DNA from: Holdemania sp. Marseille-P2844
GTDB taxonomy: Bacteria > Bacillota_I > Bacilli_A > Erysipelotrichales > Erysipelotrichaceae
Length of the DNA stretch: 64,000 bases
Direction: 5' to 3'
NCBI RefSeq assembly: GCF_900120005.1
Contig: NZ_LT635452.1
Coordinates: 62,001 to 126,000, forward strand
Position numbers and translations under genes: made by a program. A model generated the notes under the pieces. The model did no database searches. It was not told where the DNA came from and saw nothing but the letters and a program-made list of their open reading frames with translations. Every line of letters starts with the position of its first letter. Within the stretch, counting starts at the first letter, position 1. This document shows, in pieces, positions 43,749 to 53,665 of the stretch.

Positions 43749-46562
43749 ATGCGAAATTGGCGGAAATTATTTGTTTTGGGAATCCTCGCTCTGACGTTAA
43801 GCGGCTTAAGCTGGACGCCGCTGAGCATTCAGGCGGAGGCTGCGGAGGGCAGTCAGGCCGGCGAAAATCCAGAAGGCGAAGTATTGAAAGTATCATTTCC
43901 GATCAGTCCGGGATTAAACGAGGTTTATGAAGACGGCACTTATGGCGGTCTGGTTTATGACTGGCTGCATGAAATCGCTAAATATACCGGTTGGCAATAT
44001 GAATTCATTACGGGCGATCCTGATACGCTGCTCAGCTCGTTCATCGCCGGGGAAAATGATATCATGGGCGGCATGTATTACTATGACGGCTATGAAAAAA
44101 TGTTTAACTATCCTGAATACGTGATGGGCTCCAACTATAATTTACTGATTTATCCGCAAAGCGATACGTCGATCAAGAGTTTTGACTATACGACGCTCAA
44201 TGGAAAACGAATCGGCGTTTTGCGTAAAGCGACAAGCAAAATCGAGCGGCTGCAGAAATTCCTGAATTTTAATAATCTGCAATGCGAGCTGGTTTATTTT
44301 GAAGACGCAAAGACCTATACGCAGTGCCTGGAAACGAAAGAAGCCGATTTGCTTTTGGGCAGCGACGTTTATCTGAAAGAAAATTACAATGTTGCGGCCC
44401 GCTTTGAAGCCGATTCCTACTATATGGTCACCACGCTGAGCCGGCCTGATCTGTGCGAACAGCTCAACGAGGCGATGAATGCGATTTATTCCGCGGACCC
44501 CAACTTTGCCGACAAACTGTATGAGAAATATTTTACGGCGGATTATGCCAACGCCATTGATTTTACAAGTGAGGAAAAAGCTTATTTAAGTCAGTCGCCG
44601 ACGCTGCGGGTGGCGGTTCTGAAGAATAACTATCCTTTGTTTTATGAGGAAAACGGAGAAAACCGCGGAATCGTTCCGGCTTGTCTTGAACTCATCCGGC
44701 AACGCACCTCGCTGCAATTTGAATATGTGTATGCTCAGACGTATGCGGAACTGGCGGAAAAAGTAAAAGCGGGAGAAGCGGATCTGATCGGCGCTTATCT
44801 GGACAATGATCAGGCCGCTGATCAAACAGGCTGGACGCGAACCCCGGCTTATGCAAAGCTGGATCAGGTCGTGCTGATGAACAAGCAGACCGGCGCTTCT
44901 CAGCCGATGCGCATGGCCGTGCCTTTCGGATTGACCGGAATGCCTTTGCAGGCGGACGACGAGATTCTTTATTATGACTCTTATGAAAAATGCCTGGATG
45001 CCGTCAATCATGGAAAAGCGGATTACGTTCGGCTGCCGGCTTCGTTTGTCGAGGATCTTTATTCACGCAGATACTATGCCAATCTGAATCTGATCACAAT
45101 GAACAATGTTCAGGAGGAAATCGCTTTCGCTCTGCCTTTGCCGCCGAATGTGCTGCTTTATTCCATCTTCAGCAAGTCGATTCATAATTTTTCAGCGACG
45201 GAAAGCGAAACCCTGATTTCTGAGAATTTGTTAAAGGTCCGCCAGAGCGCGGCGACGTTGGAATCGTTGATTTATTCCAATCCAATGATGGCGGTTTTGT
45301 TCTGTGCCGGTCTGATCGCTCTGATTGCTTTGTGCGTGCTGATTTATTATCGGATTCAGCTCAAAACCCGGATGATGCGGCTGCAGTTGGAAAAAGCGAT
45401 GGAAACCAGTCAGGCCAAATCGGATTTTCTTTCCCGGATGTCGCATGAAATTCGTACGCCGATGAACGCCATCATCGGTCTGACGCATTTGGCGCTGATG
45501 TCTCAGGAGGCGACGCCGGCGCTAAAAGAAAATCTGAAAAAAATTGAAACGTCGTCGCAGTTTCTATTGACCTTGCTGAATGACACGCTGGACATGTCAA
45601 AAATTGAAAATGAAAAAATGCAGATCCTGTCGCAGCCGTTTGAATTGGGAGCGCTGCTGGATCACATGCAGGATATCTTCGAAATGCAGGCGCAGATCCA
45701 TGGCAACTCACTGACTTTTGACATACAGTTGAAGCATGTTTGTTTCAGCGGCGATGCCATGCGGATATCTCAGGTCTTGACCAACCTGTTGTCCAATGCG
45801 TGCAAGTTCACAAAGCAAGGCGCAATTACGCTGAGCGTTCGTGAATCCGCGGGGCAGGAAGGTCGGGCAGCGCTGTTTTTCAGCGTTCAGGATACCGGAA
45901 TCGGCATTGACGAGACGGACTTGAAGAAGATTTTCCTGTCTTTTGAACAAGGTGGAAATCGGGATCAGCACACCCCGGGAACTGGCTTGGGACTGGCGAT
46001 CAGCCGCAGTTTAGTGCAGCTGATGGGGGGCGAGCTGGAAGTGCGCAGCGAAGTCGGGAAGGGTTCCAATTTCTACTTTACGATCGAGCTGCCGCTCAGT
46101 GAAGAAACGGAATTGAATAAACCGAAACATTCTGCTGCGCAGCAGGCCAAGCTGGAAGGTCTGCGGATTTTACTGGTTGAGGACAACGACATCAATGCCG
46201 AGATCGCGATCGAGTTATTGGAACGCCGGAAAATTCAGGTGGATCGGGCAGAGAATGGACAGGTCGCTCTGGACTTGTTTACAGGCCATGAGGAAGGGTA
46301 TTATGATCTGATCCTGATGGATATCAACATGCCGGTGATGGATGGTTTAACGGCAGCCCGACGGCTGCGGGAATTGCCGCGGAGCGACGCACAGAGCGTA
46401 TTTATTATCGCGATGACGGCGAACACCTTCCAGGAAGATCGCGATCGTGCCCGGGCGGCAGGCATGAACGACTTTTTGCCGAAGCCCTTTGAGGTTGATC
46501 AACTGTACGCCGTGCTGGAAAAAAACAATTCAAAAAATGACCAGCCGGGATGTTCAGATTAA
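43749..46562 (+). CDS. Second BvgS-like hybrid histidine kinase, paralogue of the previous gene
   Basis: 937 residues from the ATG at 43749 (AGAGGAGAAAATT). Same order as its neighbour: signal-like helix, two SBP_bac_3 domains, one membrane helix (about 520-545), HisKA, HATPase and one receiver. Long stretches match almost residue for residue (EDGTYGGLVYDWLHEIAKYT in the first SBP domain, RMMRLQLEKAMETSQAKSDF before HisKA). Differences cluster in the ligand-binding lobes (for example MKAQ/DLKKE positions and the second SBP domain), as expected if the two copies sense different but related ligands. Ends before a terminator. No partner is encoded in the window. Confidence 0.92.
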   Translation: MRNWRKLFVLGILALTLSGLSWTPLSIQAEAAEGSQAGENPEGEVLKVSFPISPGLNEVYEDGTYGGLVYDWLHEIAKYTGWQYEFITGDPDTLLSSFIAGENDIMGGMYYYDGYEKMFNYPEYVMGSNYNLLIYPQSDTSIKSFDYTTLNGKRIGVLRKATSKIERLQKFLNFNNLQCELVYFEDAKTYTQCLETKEADLLLGSDVYLKENYNVAARFEADSYYMVTTLSRPDLCEQLNEAMNAIYSADPNFADKLYEKYFTADYANAIDFTSEEKAYLSQSPTLRVAVLKNNYPLFYEENGENRGIVPACLELIRQRTSLQFEYVYAQTYAELAEKVKAGEADLIGAYLDNDQAADQTGWTRTPAYAKLDQVVLMNKQTGASQPMRMAVPFGLTGMPLQADDEILYYDSYEKCLDAVNHGKADYVRLPASFVEDLYSRRYYANLNLITMNNVQEEIAFALPLPPNVLLYSIFSKSIHNFSATESETLISENLLKVRQSAATLESLIYSNPMMAVLFCAGLIALIALCVLIYYRIQLKTRMMRLQLEKAMETSQAKSDFLSRMSHEIRTPMNAIIGLTHLALMSQEATPALKENLKKIETSSQFLLTLLNDTLDMSKIENEKMQILSQPFELGALLDHMQDIFEMQAQIHGNSLTFDIQLKHVCFSGDAMRISQVLTNLLSNACKFTKQGAITLSVRESAGQEGRAALFFSVQDTGIGIDETDLKKIFLSFEQGGNRDQHTPGTGLGLAISRSLVQLMGGELEVRSEVGKGSNFYFTIELPLSEETELNKPKHSAAQQAKLEGLRILLVEDNDINAEIAIELLERRKIQVDRAENGQVALDLFTGHEEGYYDLILMDINMPVMDGLTAARRLRELPRSDAQSVFIIAMTANTFQEDRDRARAAGMNDFLPKPFEVDQLYAVLEKNNSKNDQPGCSD

Positions 46563-46599
46563 GAAAAGCAGGCGGCTGCAACGCAGACGATACGATAAA

Positions 46600-46629
46600 A
46601 AAATCCGGATTGCAGAAACTCCGGATTTT
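46600..46629 (+). terminator. Terminator after the second kinase
   Basis: AAAATCCGGA pairs with TCCGGATTTT. A perfect 10-bp stem with a T-rich end. Confidence 0.85.
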
Positions 46630-46760
46630 CATTTTATCAGAAAGTATCTTTCAAAGGCATGAACAATAGGAAGCTCTTTAGAGCTTTAGGCTGCCAAAGC
46701 GCTTCAAAGCTCTGAGTTCCTCTCTTTTTAGTTATGCAATGAAAAGAAAGAGAAGAAGAG

Positions 46761-47154
46761 TTATTCAGTTTTGAATACTTTCTCCAGGACATCCGCAGGA
46801 AGCATGAAATGCGGGACTGTATGGTGTATATGGCCTCGATTGTGATAGCGCAGCGAGGAATGGAATACCAGAATTAAAAGAAAGAACGCAGGTCTTGAAT
46901 CCTTCGAAGATCGCCATTCTCCCAGGAAAGCTGTTTAAGGCAGAACATTTTTACAGCACCGCGAGGCAATGAAGATGCCTGAGCGAAGCAATCTTGATCA
47001 AGCCTTCAGCTGTGGAAACAGAAGAGAAAGGAGGAAGCGATCTGACTTCAGGAATTCGCTTCAGGCTGGAAATTAACGAGTGTTCTGGCTGGCCTTGTCT
47101 TTTTAAAGGGCGCGCAGCTTTTTCCTGATCGCCGCTTTGTTTAAATTCTTCCAA
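46761..47154 (-). pseudogene. Decayed coding remnant, frames broken
   Basis: Minus-strand reading in two frames gives protein-like stretches without intact starts. Upstream is a 67-codon frame (47154 to 46951, core GLIKIASLRHLHCLAVL). Downstream is a 50-residue tail (core SLRYHNRGHIHHTVP) ending at a TAA at 46761-46763. The second resembles the C-terminus of a transposase or similar short conserved protein, but I cannot name it. Frameshifts and stops separate the pieces. Confidence 0.4.
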
Positions 47155-47251
47155 GGAGCGCAGGCTGAAATTGATCGCCGGTTAATCTGACAAAAGCATT
47201 CTGGCTGAATTCGCTGAATTGCAGAGTGTTGTTTGTTTAGGGGGCCGGCCG

Positions 47252-48283
<1,032 letters not shown>

Positions 48284-48365
48284 TTACTTACTCTAACGAA
48301 TTTAAGTGAACAAGTCAAAATAATTTACTAAATCAGCTGATCAGAACTCGAAGTTTTACTAAAAG

Positions 48366-48379
48366 TGATAACGCTTACA
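48366..48379. promoter_or_regulatory. Operator or cre site in the mgl control region
   Basis: TGATAACGCTTACA fits the cre consensus TGWNANCGNTNWCA exactly. Read on the other strand it is TGTAAGCGTTATCA, close to the site at 48539. It could be bound by CcpA, by the adjacent LacI-family protein, or both. Confidence 0.65.
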
Positions 48380-48510
48380 TTTTGTTTACATCAGGTAAAA
48401 ATTGGTAAAAACACATTAAATCAGCCATTTTTAAGCCATAAATTCAATATTTTCACAAAATGAAGTTTACTAAAACTAGTTAAAACCACCGCAAAGTTTA
48501 TCTCAGTTTG

Positions 48511-48552
48511 TTGACACCGACACTTGAACCGTCATAGAATGTAAGCGTATAC
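48511..48552 (+). promoter_or_regulatory. mglB promoter with overlapping operator
   Basis: TTGACA (48511-48516), 18-bp spacer, TAGAAT (48535-48540), then TGTAAGCGTATACA (48539-48552) overlapping the start region, which matches the opposite-strand reading of the 48366 site at 12 of 14 positions. A typical LacI-family repressor position. Confidence 0.75.
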
Positions 48553-48575
48553 AGAAGCTATACGGAGGGAAAAAG

Positions 48576-49610
48576 ATGAAAAAACTATTTGCTTTTCTTG
48601 CATCAGCATTGATGGTATTATCCCTTGCTGCATGCTCCAACAACGGCGGCGGAAATAATGACAAGCCGGCGGATGACGGCGCAGCCGGTACCGACAAGAA
48701 GGTTTATAATGTCGGTGTTTCCATCTACAAATTCGACGATAACTTCATGACGCTTTACCGTAAGGAAATCGAAAGCTATTTCAAGACGCTGAATACGGAC
48801 GAAGTTGAATACAAAGTTACGATTCAGGATGGCAAAGGCGACATGGCTGAACAGACTAACCAGATTGACAACTTCATCGCGCAGGACTATGACGCGCTGA
48901 TCATTAACTTAGTCCAGGCGACATCCGCAGCCACCGTTATCGACAAGTGCGAAGCGGCGAACAAGCCTTGTATCTTCATCAACCGTGAACCAAGTGAAGA
49001 AGATATGAAGAAGGATCCGGGGATGATCACGTATGTCGGCGCTGACGCTCGTCAGTCCGGTAAATTCCAGGGTGAACTGATCGCGGATCTGCCGAACAAG
49101 GGCGACCTGAACGGCGACGGCGTCTTACAGTATGTCATGGTTGTCGGCGATCCGGAAAACGTCGATGCGAAATACCGCACGGAATTCTCCATTTCCCAGT
49201 ATCAGGAAGTTTCCGGCCTGAAAGTTGAAAAATTAGACGAACAGCGCGGCGATTGGGATCAGGCGAAGGGCCAGGAAATCGTAGCGAACGCTTTAACACA
49301 GTACGGCGATAAGATCGAAGCTGTCTTCTGCAACAACGACGCAATGGCGTTAGGTGCAGCGCAGGCGATCACCGCGGCAGGCCGTAAGGTCGGCGAAGAC
49401 ATCTATCTGGTTGGGGTTGACGCTCTGGCAGAAGCGATGGATTTAGTTTCTACCGGCGGCATGACCGGCACCGTTCTGAATGACCACATCAATCAGTCGC
49501 ACAAAGCGGTTGACTGCACAGTCCAGGCGATCAATGGCGAAAAGCTGGACGCTTACTACTGGATTGACTACATTAAGGTTACTCCGGAAAACGTAGCAGA
49601 ATACAAATAA
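48576..49610 (+). CDS. mglB: Galactose/methyl-galactoside ABC transporter, substrate-binding lipoprotein
   Basis: 344 residues. Signal with lipobox LAACSNN, then a Gly/Asn linker, then the periplasmic-binding fold: VYNVGVSIYKFDDNFMTLYR at the start, aromatic sugar-stacking positions, and the NNDAMALGAAQAI motif. MglB-type calcium site (DLNGDGVLQY) is present. The start follows TACGGAGGGAAAAAG. A hairpin separates it from mglA and probably gives mglB more transcript than the membrane subunits. Confidence 0.92.
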   Translation: MKKLFAFLASALMVLSLAACSNNGGGNNDKPADDGAAGTDKKVYNVGVSIYKFDDNFMTLYRKEIESYFKTLNTDEVEYKVTIQDGKGDMAEQTNQIDNFIAQDYDALIINLVQATSAATVIDKCEAANKPCIFINREPSEEDMKKDPGMITYVGADARQSGKFQGELIADLPNKGDLNGDGVLQYVMVVGDPENVDAKYRTEFSISQYQEVSGLKVEKLDEQRGDWDQAKGQEIVANALTQYGDKIEAVFCNNDAMALGAAQAITAAGRKVGEDIYLVGVDALAEAMDLVSTGGMTGTVLNDHINQSHKAVDCTVQAINGEKLDAYYWIDYIKVTPENVAEYK

Positions 49611-49625
49611 GCAGAAAGAATCCGA

Positions 49626-49662
49626 AAATTAAGTGTGCCTCCGCGCACACTTAATTTTTCTG
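49626..49662 (+). terminator. Partial terminator between mglB and mglA
   Basis: AAATTAAGTGTGC pairs with GCACACTTAATTT and is followed by TTC. An intra-operon hairpin usually acts as an attenuator that raises mglB relative to mglA and mglC, or stabilises the mglB message. Confidence 0.75.
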
Positions 49663-49689
49663 GATTATTAAGAGGAAGGGGATTTACGA

Positions 49690-51198
49690 ATGAGCGATTA
49701 TATTTTACAGATGAAAAATATAAGTAAAAGCTTCCCTGGCGTCAAAGCGCTCGATCATGTCTGTCTGAATGTCCGGCCGGGAACCGTGCACGCATTAATG
49801 GGTGAAAACGGCGCCGGGAAATCCACGCTGATGAAATGTCTGTTCGGCATCTACAAAAAGGATGAAGGACAGGTTATTTTCAACGATGAAGAAGTGGATA
49901 TCAAGGACACCAACGACGCGCTGCATCGGGGCATCGCGATGGTTCATCAGGAACTGCAGCCGATTCCGGACCGCAGCATCGCCGAGAATATTTTCTGCGG
50001 CCGCTATCCGATGAAAAAGTTCGGGCCGGTGCAGGTGGTGGATCACGCGCGGATGTATAAGGAAACCGAAGAGCTGCTGAAAGAGGTCAACCTGGACTTC
50101 AATCCGAAGGTGAAATTGGGAACATTGTCCGTTTCGCAGATGCAGTCGGTTGAAATTGCCAAAGCGGTTTCCGTCAACGCCAAGATCGTCATCATGGACG
50201 AACCGACATCGTCGCTGACCGAAAATGAGGTCGAGGGATTGTTCGATATCATTAATAAGCTCCGTTCTAAGGGCGTATCGATTATTTATATTTCTCATAA
50301 GATGGAAGAAATTCTGAAAATCTCCGATGAAGTGACGATCATGCGCGATGGCACTTATGTCGGCACCTGGCCGGCGAATGAGCTGACGACGGATCTGATC
50401 ATCCAGCGGATGGTCGGCCGCGAACTGACCAACCGGTTCCCGCCGCGGTTTAACGAACCGGGCGAAGTCGTCCTGAAGGTGGAAAACTTTACTTCGATTG
50501 ACTCACGCAGCTTCCGCGACGTGACCTTTGAATTAAAGAAGGGCGAAATTCTGGGCATCGGCGGTCTGGTCGGCGCGCAGCGGACCGAGCTGATGGAAGG
50601 TCTGTTCGGCGTGCGGCATATTGAAAAAGGCACGGTTACTTATAAGGGCGAAACGATCAAGATTCATCATCCGCGGGACGCGATTAAAAAGGGTATCGCG
50701 CTGCTGACGGAGGATCGCCGGGCGACCGGAATCTTCGGTGTCCTGTCGATTTCCGACAATGTTGGCGTCGCTTCGTTGGATAAGTATATTGATTACGGCG
50801 TCGTCCTGAACAATAAAAAGTTGGAAAGTCTGGTCAAGGATAACATTGACAAGATGAGCATTAAAACGCCGAGCACGAAAACCCAGATTCAGTCGCTGTC
50901 GGGCGGCAACCAGCAGAAAGTCATCATCGCCCGCTGGCTTGCTAATGACCCGGAAATCCTGATCCTGGACGAACCAACCCGCGGCATTGACGTCGGCGCG
51001 AAGTATGAAATTTATACGATCATCGCCGATCTGGCCAAACAGGGGAAATCAATAATCATGATCTCCAGCGAAATGCCGGAACTGATCGGTATGAGCGACC
51101 GGATCATGGTCATGTGCGAAGGCCGCGTCACCGGTTTCGTTGACAGTAAAACCACGACTCAGGAGGAAATCATGAGTCTGGCGACTAAATATATGTAA
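49690..51198 (+). CDS. mglA: Galactose/methyl-galactoside ABC transporter, ATPase subunit
   Basis: 502 residues, two tandem ABC domains as usual for sugar importers. First half: Walker A GENGAGKST and Walker B VIMDEPTSSL. Second half: degenerate Walker A (GGLVGAQRTE), signature LSGGNQQKV, Walker B ILDEPTRGID. Both halves match MglA/RbsA-type proteins. Start with AGAGGAAGGGGATTTACGA upstream, stop 14 bases before mglC. Confidence 0.94.
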   Translation: MSDYILQMKNISKSFPGVKALDHVCLNVRPGTVHALMGENGAGKSTLMKCLFGIYKKDEGQVIFNDEEVDIKDTNDALHRGIAMVHQELQPIPDRSIAENIFCGRYPMKKFGPVQVVDHARMYKETEELLKEVNLDFNPKVKLGTLSVSQMQSVEIAKAVSVNAKIVIMDEPTSSLTENEVEGLFDIINKLRSKGVSIIYISHKMEEILKISDEVTIMRDGTYVGTWPANELTTDLIIQRMVGRELTNRFPPRFNEPGEVVLKVENFTSIDSRSFRDVTFELKKGEILGIGGLVGAQRTELMEGLFGVRHIEKGTVTYKGETIKIHHPRDAIKKGIALLTEDRRATGIFGVLSISDNVGVASLDKYIDYGVVLNNKKLESLVKDNIDKMSIKTPSTKTQIQSLSGGNQQKVIIARWLANDPEILILDEPTRGIDVGAKYEIYTIIADLAKQGKSIIMISSEMPELIGMSDRIMVMCEGRVTGFVDSKTTTQEEIMSLATKYM

Positions 51199-51212
51199 GG
51201 AGAGGGACTGTT

Positions 51213-52214
51213 ATGGAATTCAATAAGAAAAAAGTCACCGATTTTCTAAGCAATAATGCGATTGTCATACTCCTGGTCCTGTTGGTTCTCTTTGTCGGCT
51301 TTACCCGCAAGGGATTCTTCAGCGGCCCGAATTACAGCAATATTATCACCAATGTTACACCGCGGTTCATCATCGCGCTGGGCGTCAGCGGCTGTCTGAT
51401 CACCAAGGGCACGGACCTGTCGGCTGGCCGAATGGTCGGTTTCGGCGGCGTTATCGCCTGTACGCTGCTGCAGCGTCCGGATTATACTGCGAAATTCTTT
51501 GCGAATCTGCCGCAGATGCCGTTAGTCGTCGTCCTGTTGATCGTCATGTTGATCACGGCGTTCTTCGGTCTGCTTAATGGCTGCGTCGTCGCGTATCTGA
51601 AAGTTCCGCCGTTTCTGGCGACGCTGGGCATGCAGACGATCGTTTATGGCATTAACCTTGTTTATTCGGGCGCGGATCCGATCGGCGGTCTGCGTTCAGA
51701 TTTCACCGGCGTGGCGACCAACGCCATGTTTACGGTCGGGAAGTTCAGCTTTAAATGGTTATTCTTGATCGCGATCGCCGCAGGTCTGATCTTCTGGTTT
51801 CTTTATAACAAGACCCGCTATGGCAAATACATGTATGCGATCGGCGGCAATGAAAACGCGGCGGAAGTTTCCGGCGTGAACGTCAACCGTTCCAAACTGA
51901 AAATCTATACGCTGGCGGGGCTGATGTATGGTCTGGCAGGCTTCCTGTTAGCGGCGAAGTCCGGCGGCGCTTCGGTCAACCTCGGCTTGGGCTATGAACT
52001 GGAAGCGATCGCCGCTTGTACGATCGGCGGTGTTTCCACCAACGGCGGCGTCGGCAAGGTTTCCGGAATTCTGTTAGGCGTCCTTGTCTTTGAATTATTG
52101 AAGACGTCGATGCAGTATCTGCGGATTGATACGTCGTATCAGTTCATCGTGCAGGGCATCGTTATTATCGTGGCGGTGGCGCTGGATATCCGCAAATATA
52201 CAGCGAAGAAATAA
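51213..52214 (+). CDS. mglC: Galactose/methyl-galactoside ABC transporter, permease subunit
   Basis: 333 residues with eight to ten membrane helices. The family features ISGTDLSAG-type (here ITKGTDLSAGRMVGF), NGCVVAYLKVPPFLATLG and the cytoplasmic ATPase-contact loop GGNENAAEVSGVNV are present. A single permease implies a homodimer, as in the E. coli mgl system. Followed by a bidirectional terminator. Confidence 0.94.
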   Translation: MEFNKKKVTDFLSNNAIVILLVLLVLFVGFTRKGFFSGPNYSNIITNVTPRFIIALGVSGCLITKGTDLSAGRMVGFGGVIACTLLQRPDYTAKFFANLPQMPLVVVLLIVMLITAFFGLLNGCVVAYLKVPPFLATLGMQTIVYGINLVYSGADPIGGLRSDFTGVATNAMFTVGKFSFKWLFLIAIAAGLIFWFLYNKTRYGKYMYAIGGNENAAEVSGVNVNRSKLKIYTLAGLMYGLAGFLLAAKSGGASVNLGLGYELEAIAACTIGGVSTNGGVGKVSGILLGVLVFELLKTSMQYLRIDTSYQFIVQGIVIIVAVALDIRKYTAKK

Positions 52215-52250
52215 GCTGAGATTCAGTCGCTAAATTCAATATCAAATAAA

Positions 52251-52280
52251 AAAGAGTCCGGAATTACTTCTGGGCTCTTT
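52251..52280. terminator. Bidirectional terminator
   Basis: AAAGAGTCC pairs with GGGCTCTTT with one G-T mismatch. It lies where mglC and the leftward zinc-ribbon gene converge; the 3' end of the latter overlaps it. Confidence 0.75.
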
Positions 52281-52788
52281 CATTGCGTATCGCTAAGCGA
52301 ACTTTAATTACGGTCAGCATGAGGAAGGCGGTGATCAGGATGAAGAAGAAGGGGATGAATTCCGGCTGAGTACCGAACATGAACGCCACCAGCATAAACA
52401 GAATGAATTGCGTTTTGAGGCGTTTGCGCACGGTGTTGACGTCCTCCTGAATGACTTTATTTTTGATGTCCGCTTTGAAATAAGCTTTTTCATACAACAT
52501 CGCACTGCCATATTTCATCGCAAAATAGGTGGCGACAAACAGGCCGACCGCCAGGATCAGAATCCAGACCTGCATCTTCCAATTTAATAAGAAGAAGATG
52601 AAGACCAGCACGATCGAATACAGAACGGCGCTGAAGCAGAAATAGATCAACAGATCCGCTTCGCTGATATAACGCTTTTGTTTATGACCGCAATGCGGGC
52701 AGACGACACGGCCGGGTTCGAATTGTTCAAAGCGGGAATTAACCTGAGATGTAATTGGTTTTCCACAGCTTTCACAGTTAATTTTCAT
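52264..52788 (-). CDS. Zinc-ribbon membrane protein of unknown function
   Basis: 174 residues from the ATG at 52788 (AAGGTGAT upstream). Residues 1-36 hold a zinc ribbon with CESCG and CPHCGHK, followed by four membrane helices in two pairs (about 48-95 and 122-165) joined by a cytoplasmic helix. Such N-terminal ribbon plus membrane hairpin proteins occur in Firmicutes without known role. A broken homologue is next to it at 52955. Confidence 0.78.
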   Translation of the reverse strand: MKINCESCGKPITSQVNSRFEQFEPGRVVCPHCGHKQKRYISEADLLIYFCFSAVLYSIVLVFIFFLLNWKMQVWILILAVGLFVATYFAMKYGSAMLYEKAYFKADIKNKVIQEDVNTVRKRLKTQFILFMLVAFMFGTQPEFIPFFFILITAFLMLTVIKVRLAIRNERAQK

Positions 52789-52954
52789 GAATATCACCTT
52801 ATCTTATTGTACCATATTCTGAGGTGCGAATATAGCGTAAAATCAGGACTGAAGCATAGTGGAAAACGGGCGGACAAGTCCGGGAAATGAAGGGGGGGAG
52901 CAAGGCTTTAAGGAGGCGCTGAAGGGGAAGTTAAGAATTCAGAAGGGGAAAGCT

Positions 52955-53456
52955 TCAGTAAAAGCGCAGAAGAAGCAGACGGAAAACGACAACGATCAGG
53001 CTGACGGTTAAAACTAAAATTACTGACGAACGCGTGTTGAAATAGATTAACGTTAGAATCAACCCGCCGAAGCAGATCAGCTGCAGTCCGTTGGCTCGGT
53101 TTTTTACATTGCATTGTTCCTGTGCCGATTGGAAGTCGTTGGTGAAACGCGGTACAGCAGAAACCGGAATTGATCCAGAAACAGAATGCCGCTGCCCAGA
53201 AACAGAAGGTTTAGGAATGAGCGAAGTTCGGTCCGGATCCCGACAAAAACAGGCAGGAGTAAAACCAGAGCCAGAAGTAAGCTCAGCATGACCCCCAGAT
53301 CAATTAAAAAGTCAACCTGCGTCAGGCGGCGCGATTGCAGCGCATGGCAATCAGGACATTCAATCGGTCCGGCGTCATAGCGGGCGAGCGGGCGAAAGCA
53401 GTCCTGACCGTTTTTGTGAGGTCGCCGCCGCAATGTTCACATCGGATTTTCATCAT
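52955..53456 (-). pseudogene. Frameshifted paralogue of the zinc-ribbon membrane protein
   Basis: Three consecutive frames read as one homologue of the 52264 protein. The first has MKIRCEHCGGDLTKT (start at 53456 or 53453). A shift in the A-run near 53415-53419 leads to CFRPLARYDAGPIECPDCHA, then two membrane helices. A second shift near 53145-53150 leads to FTNDFQSAQEQCNVKNRA and the last helices, ending at 52955. Adding one A in the first run would restore the frame. Two shifts in one gene favour true decay, but homopolymer sequencing error remains possible. Confidence 0.75.
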
Positions 53457-53665
53457 TGCCACCTCTTTCTTATTTAAATTAAGTATAGCATAGACGGATG
53501 AGGAAGGAAAATTTGGTCAACAATGGAAACTGAGCAGGCAGAAGCCTGTCATTTCCAAGCGGAAAGTGCTAAAATAAGGAACACAGACCAGTCGGATCCT
53601 AACGAAAGTTTCGGCTGAATCAAAGATCGCGGATCTGCGGATAAAAAAGGAAAGAAGGATAAATC

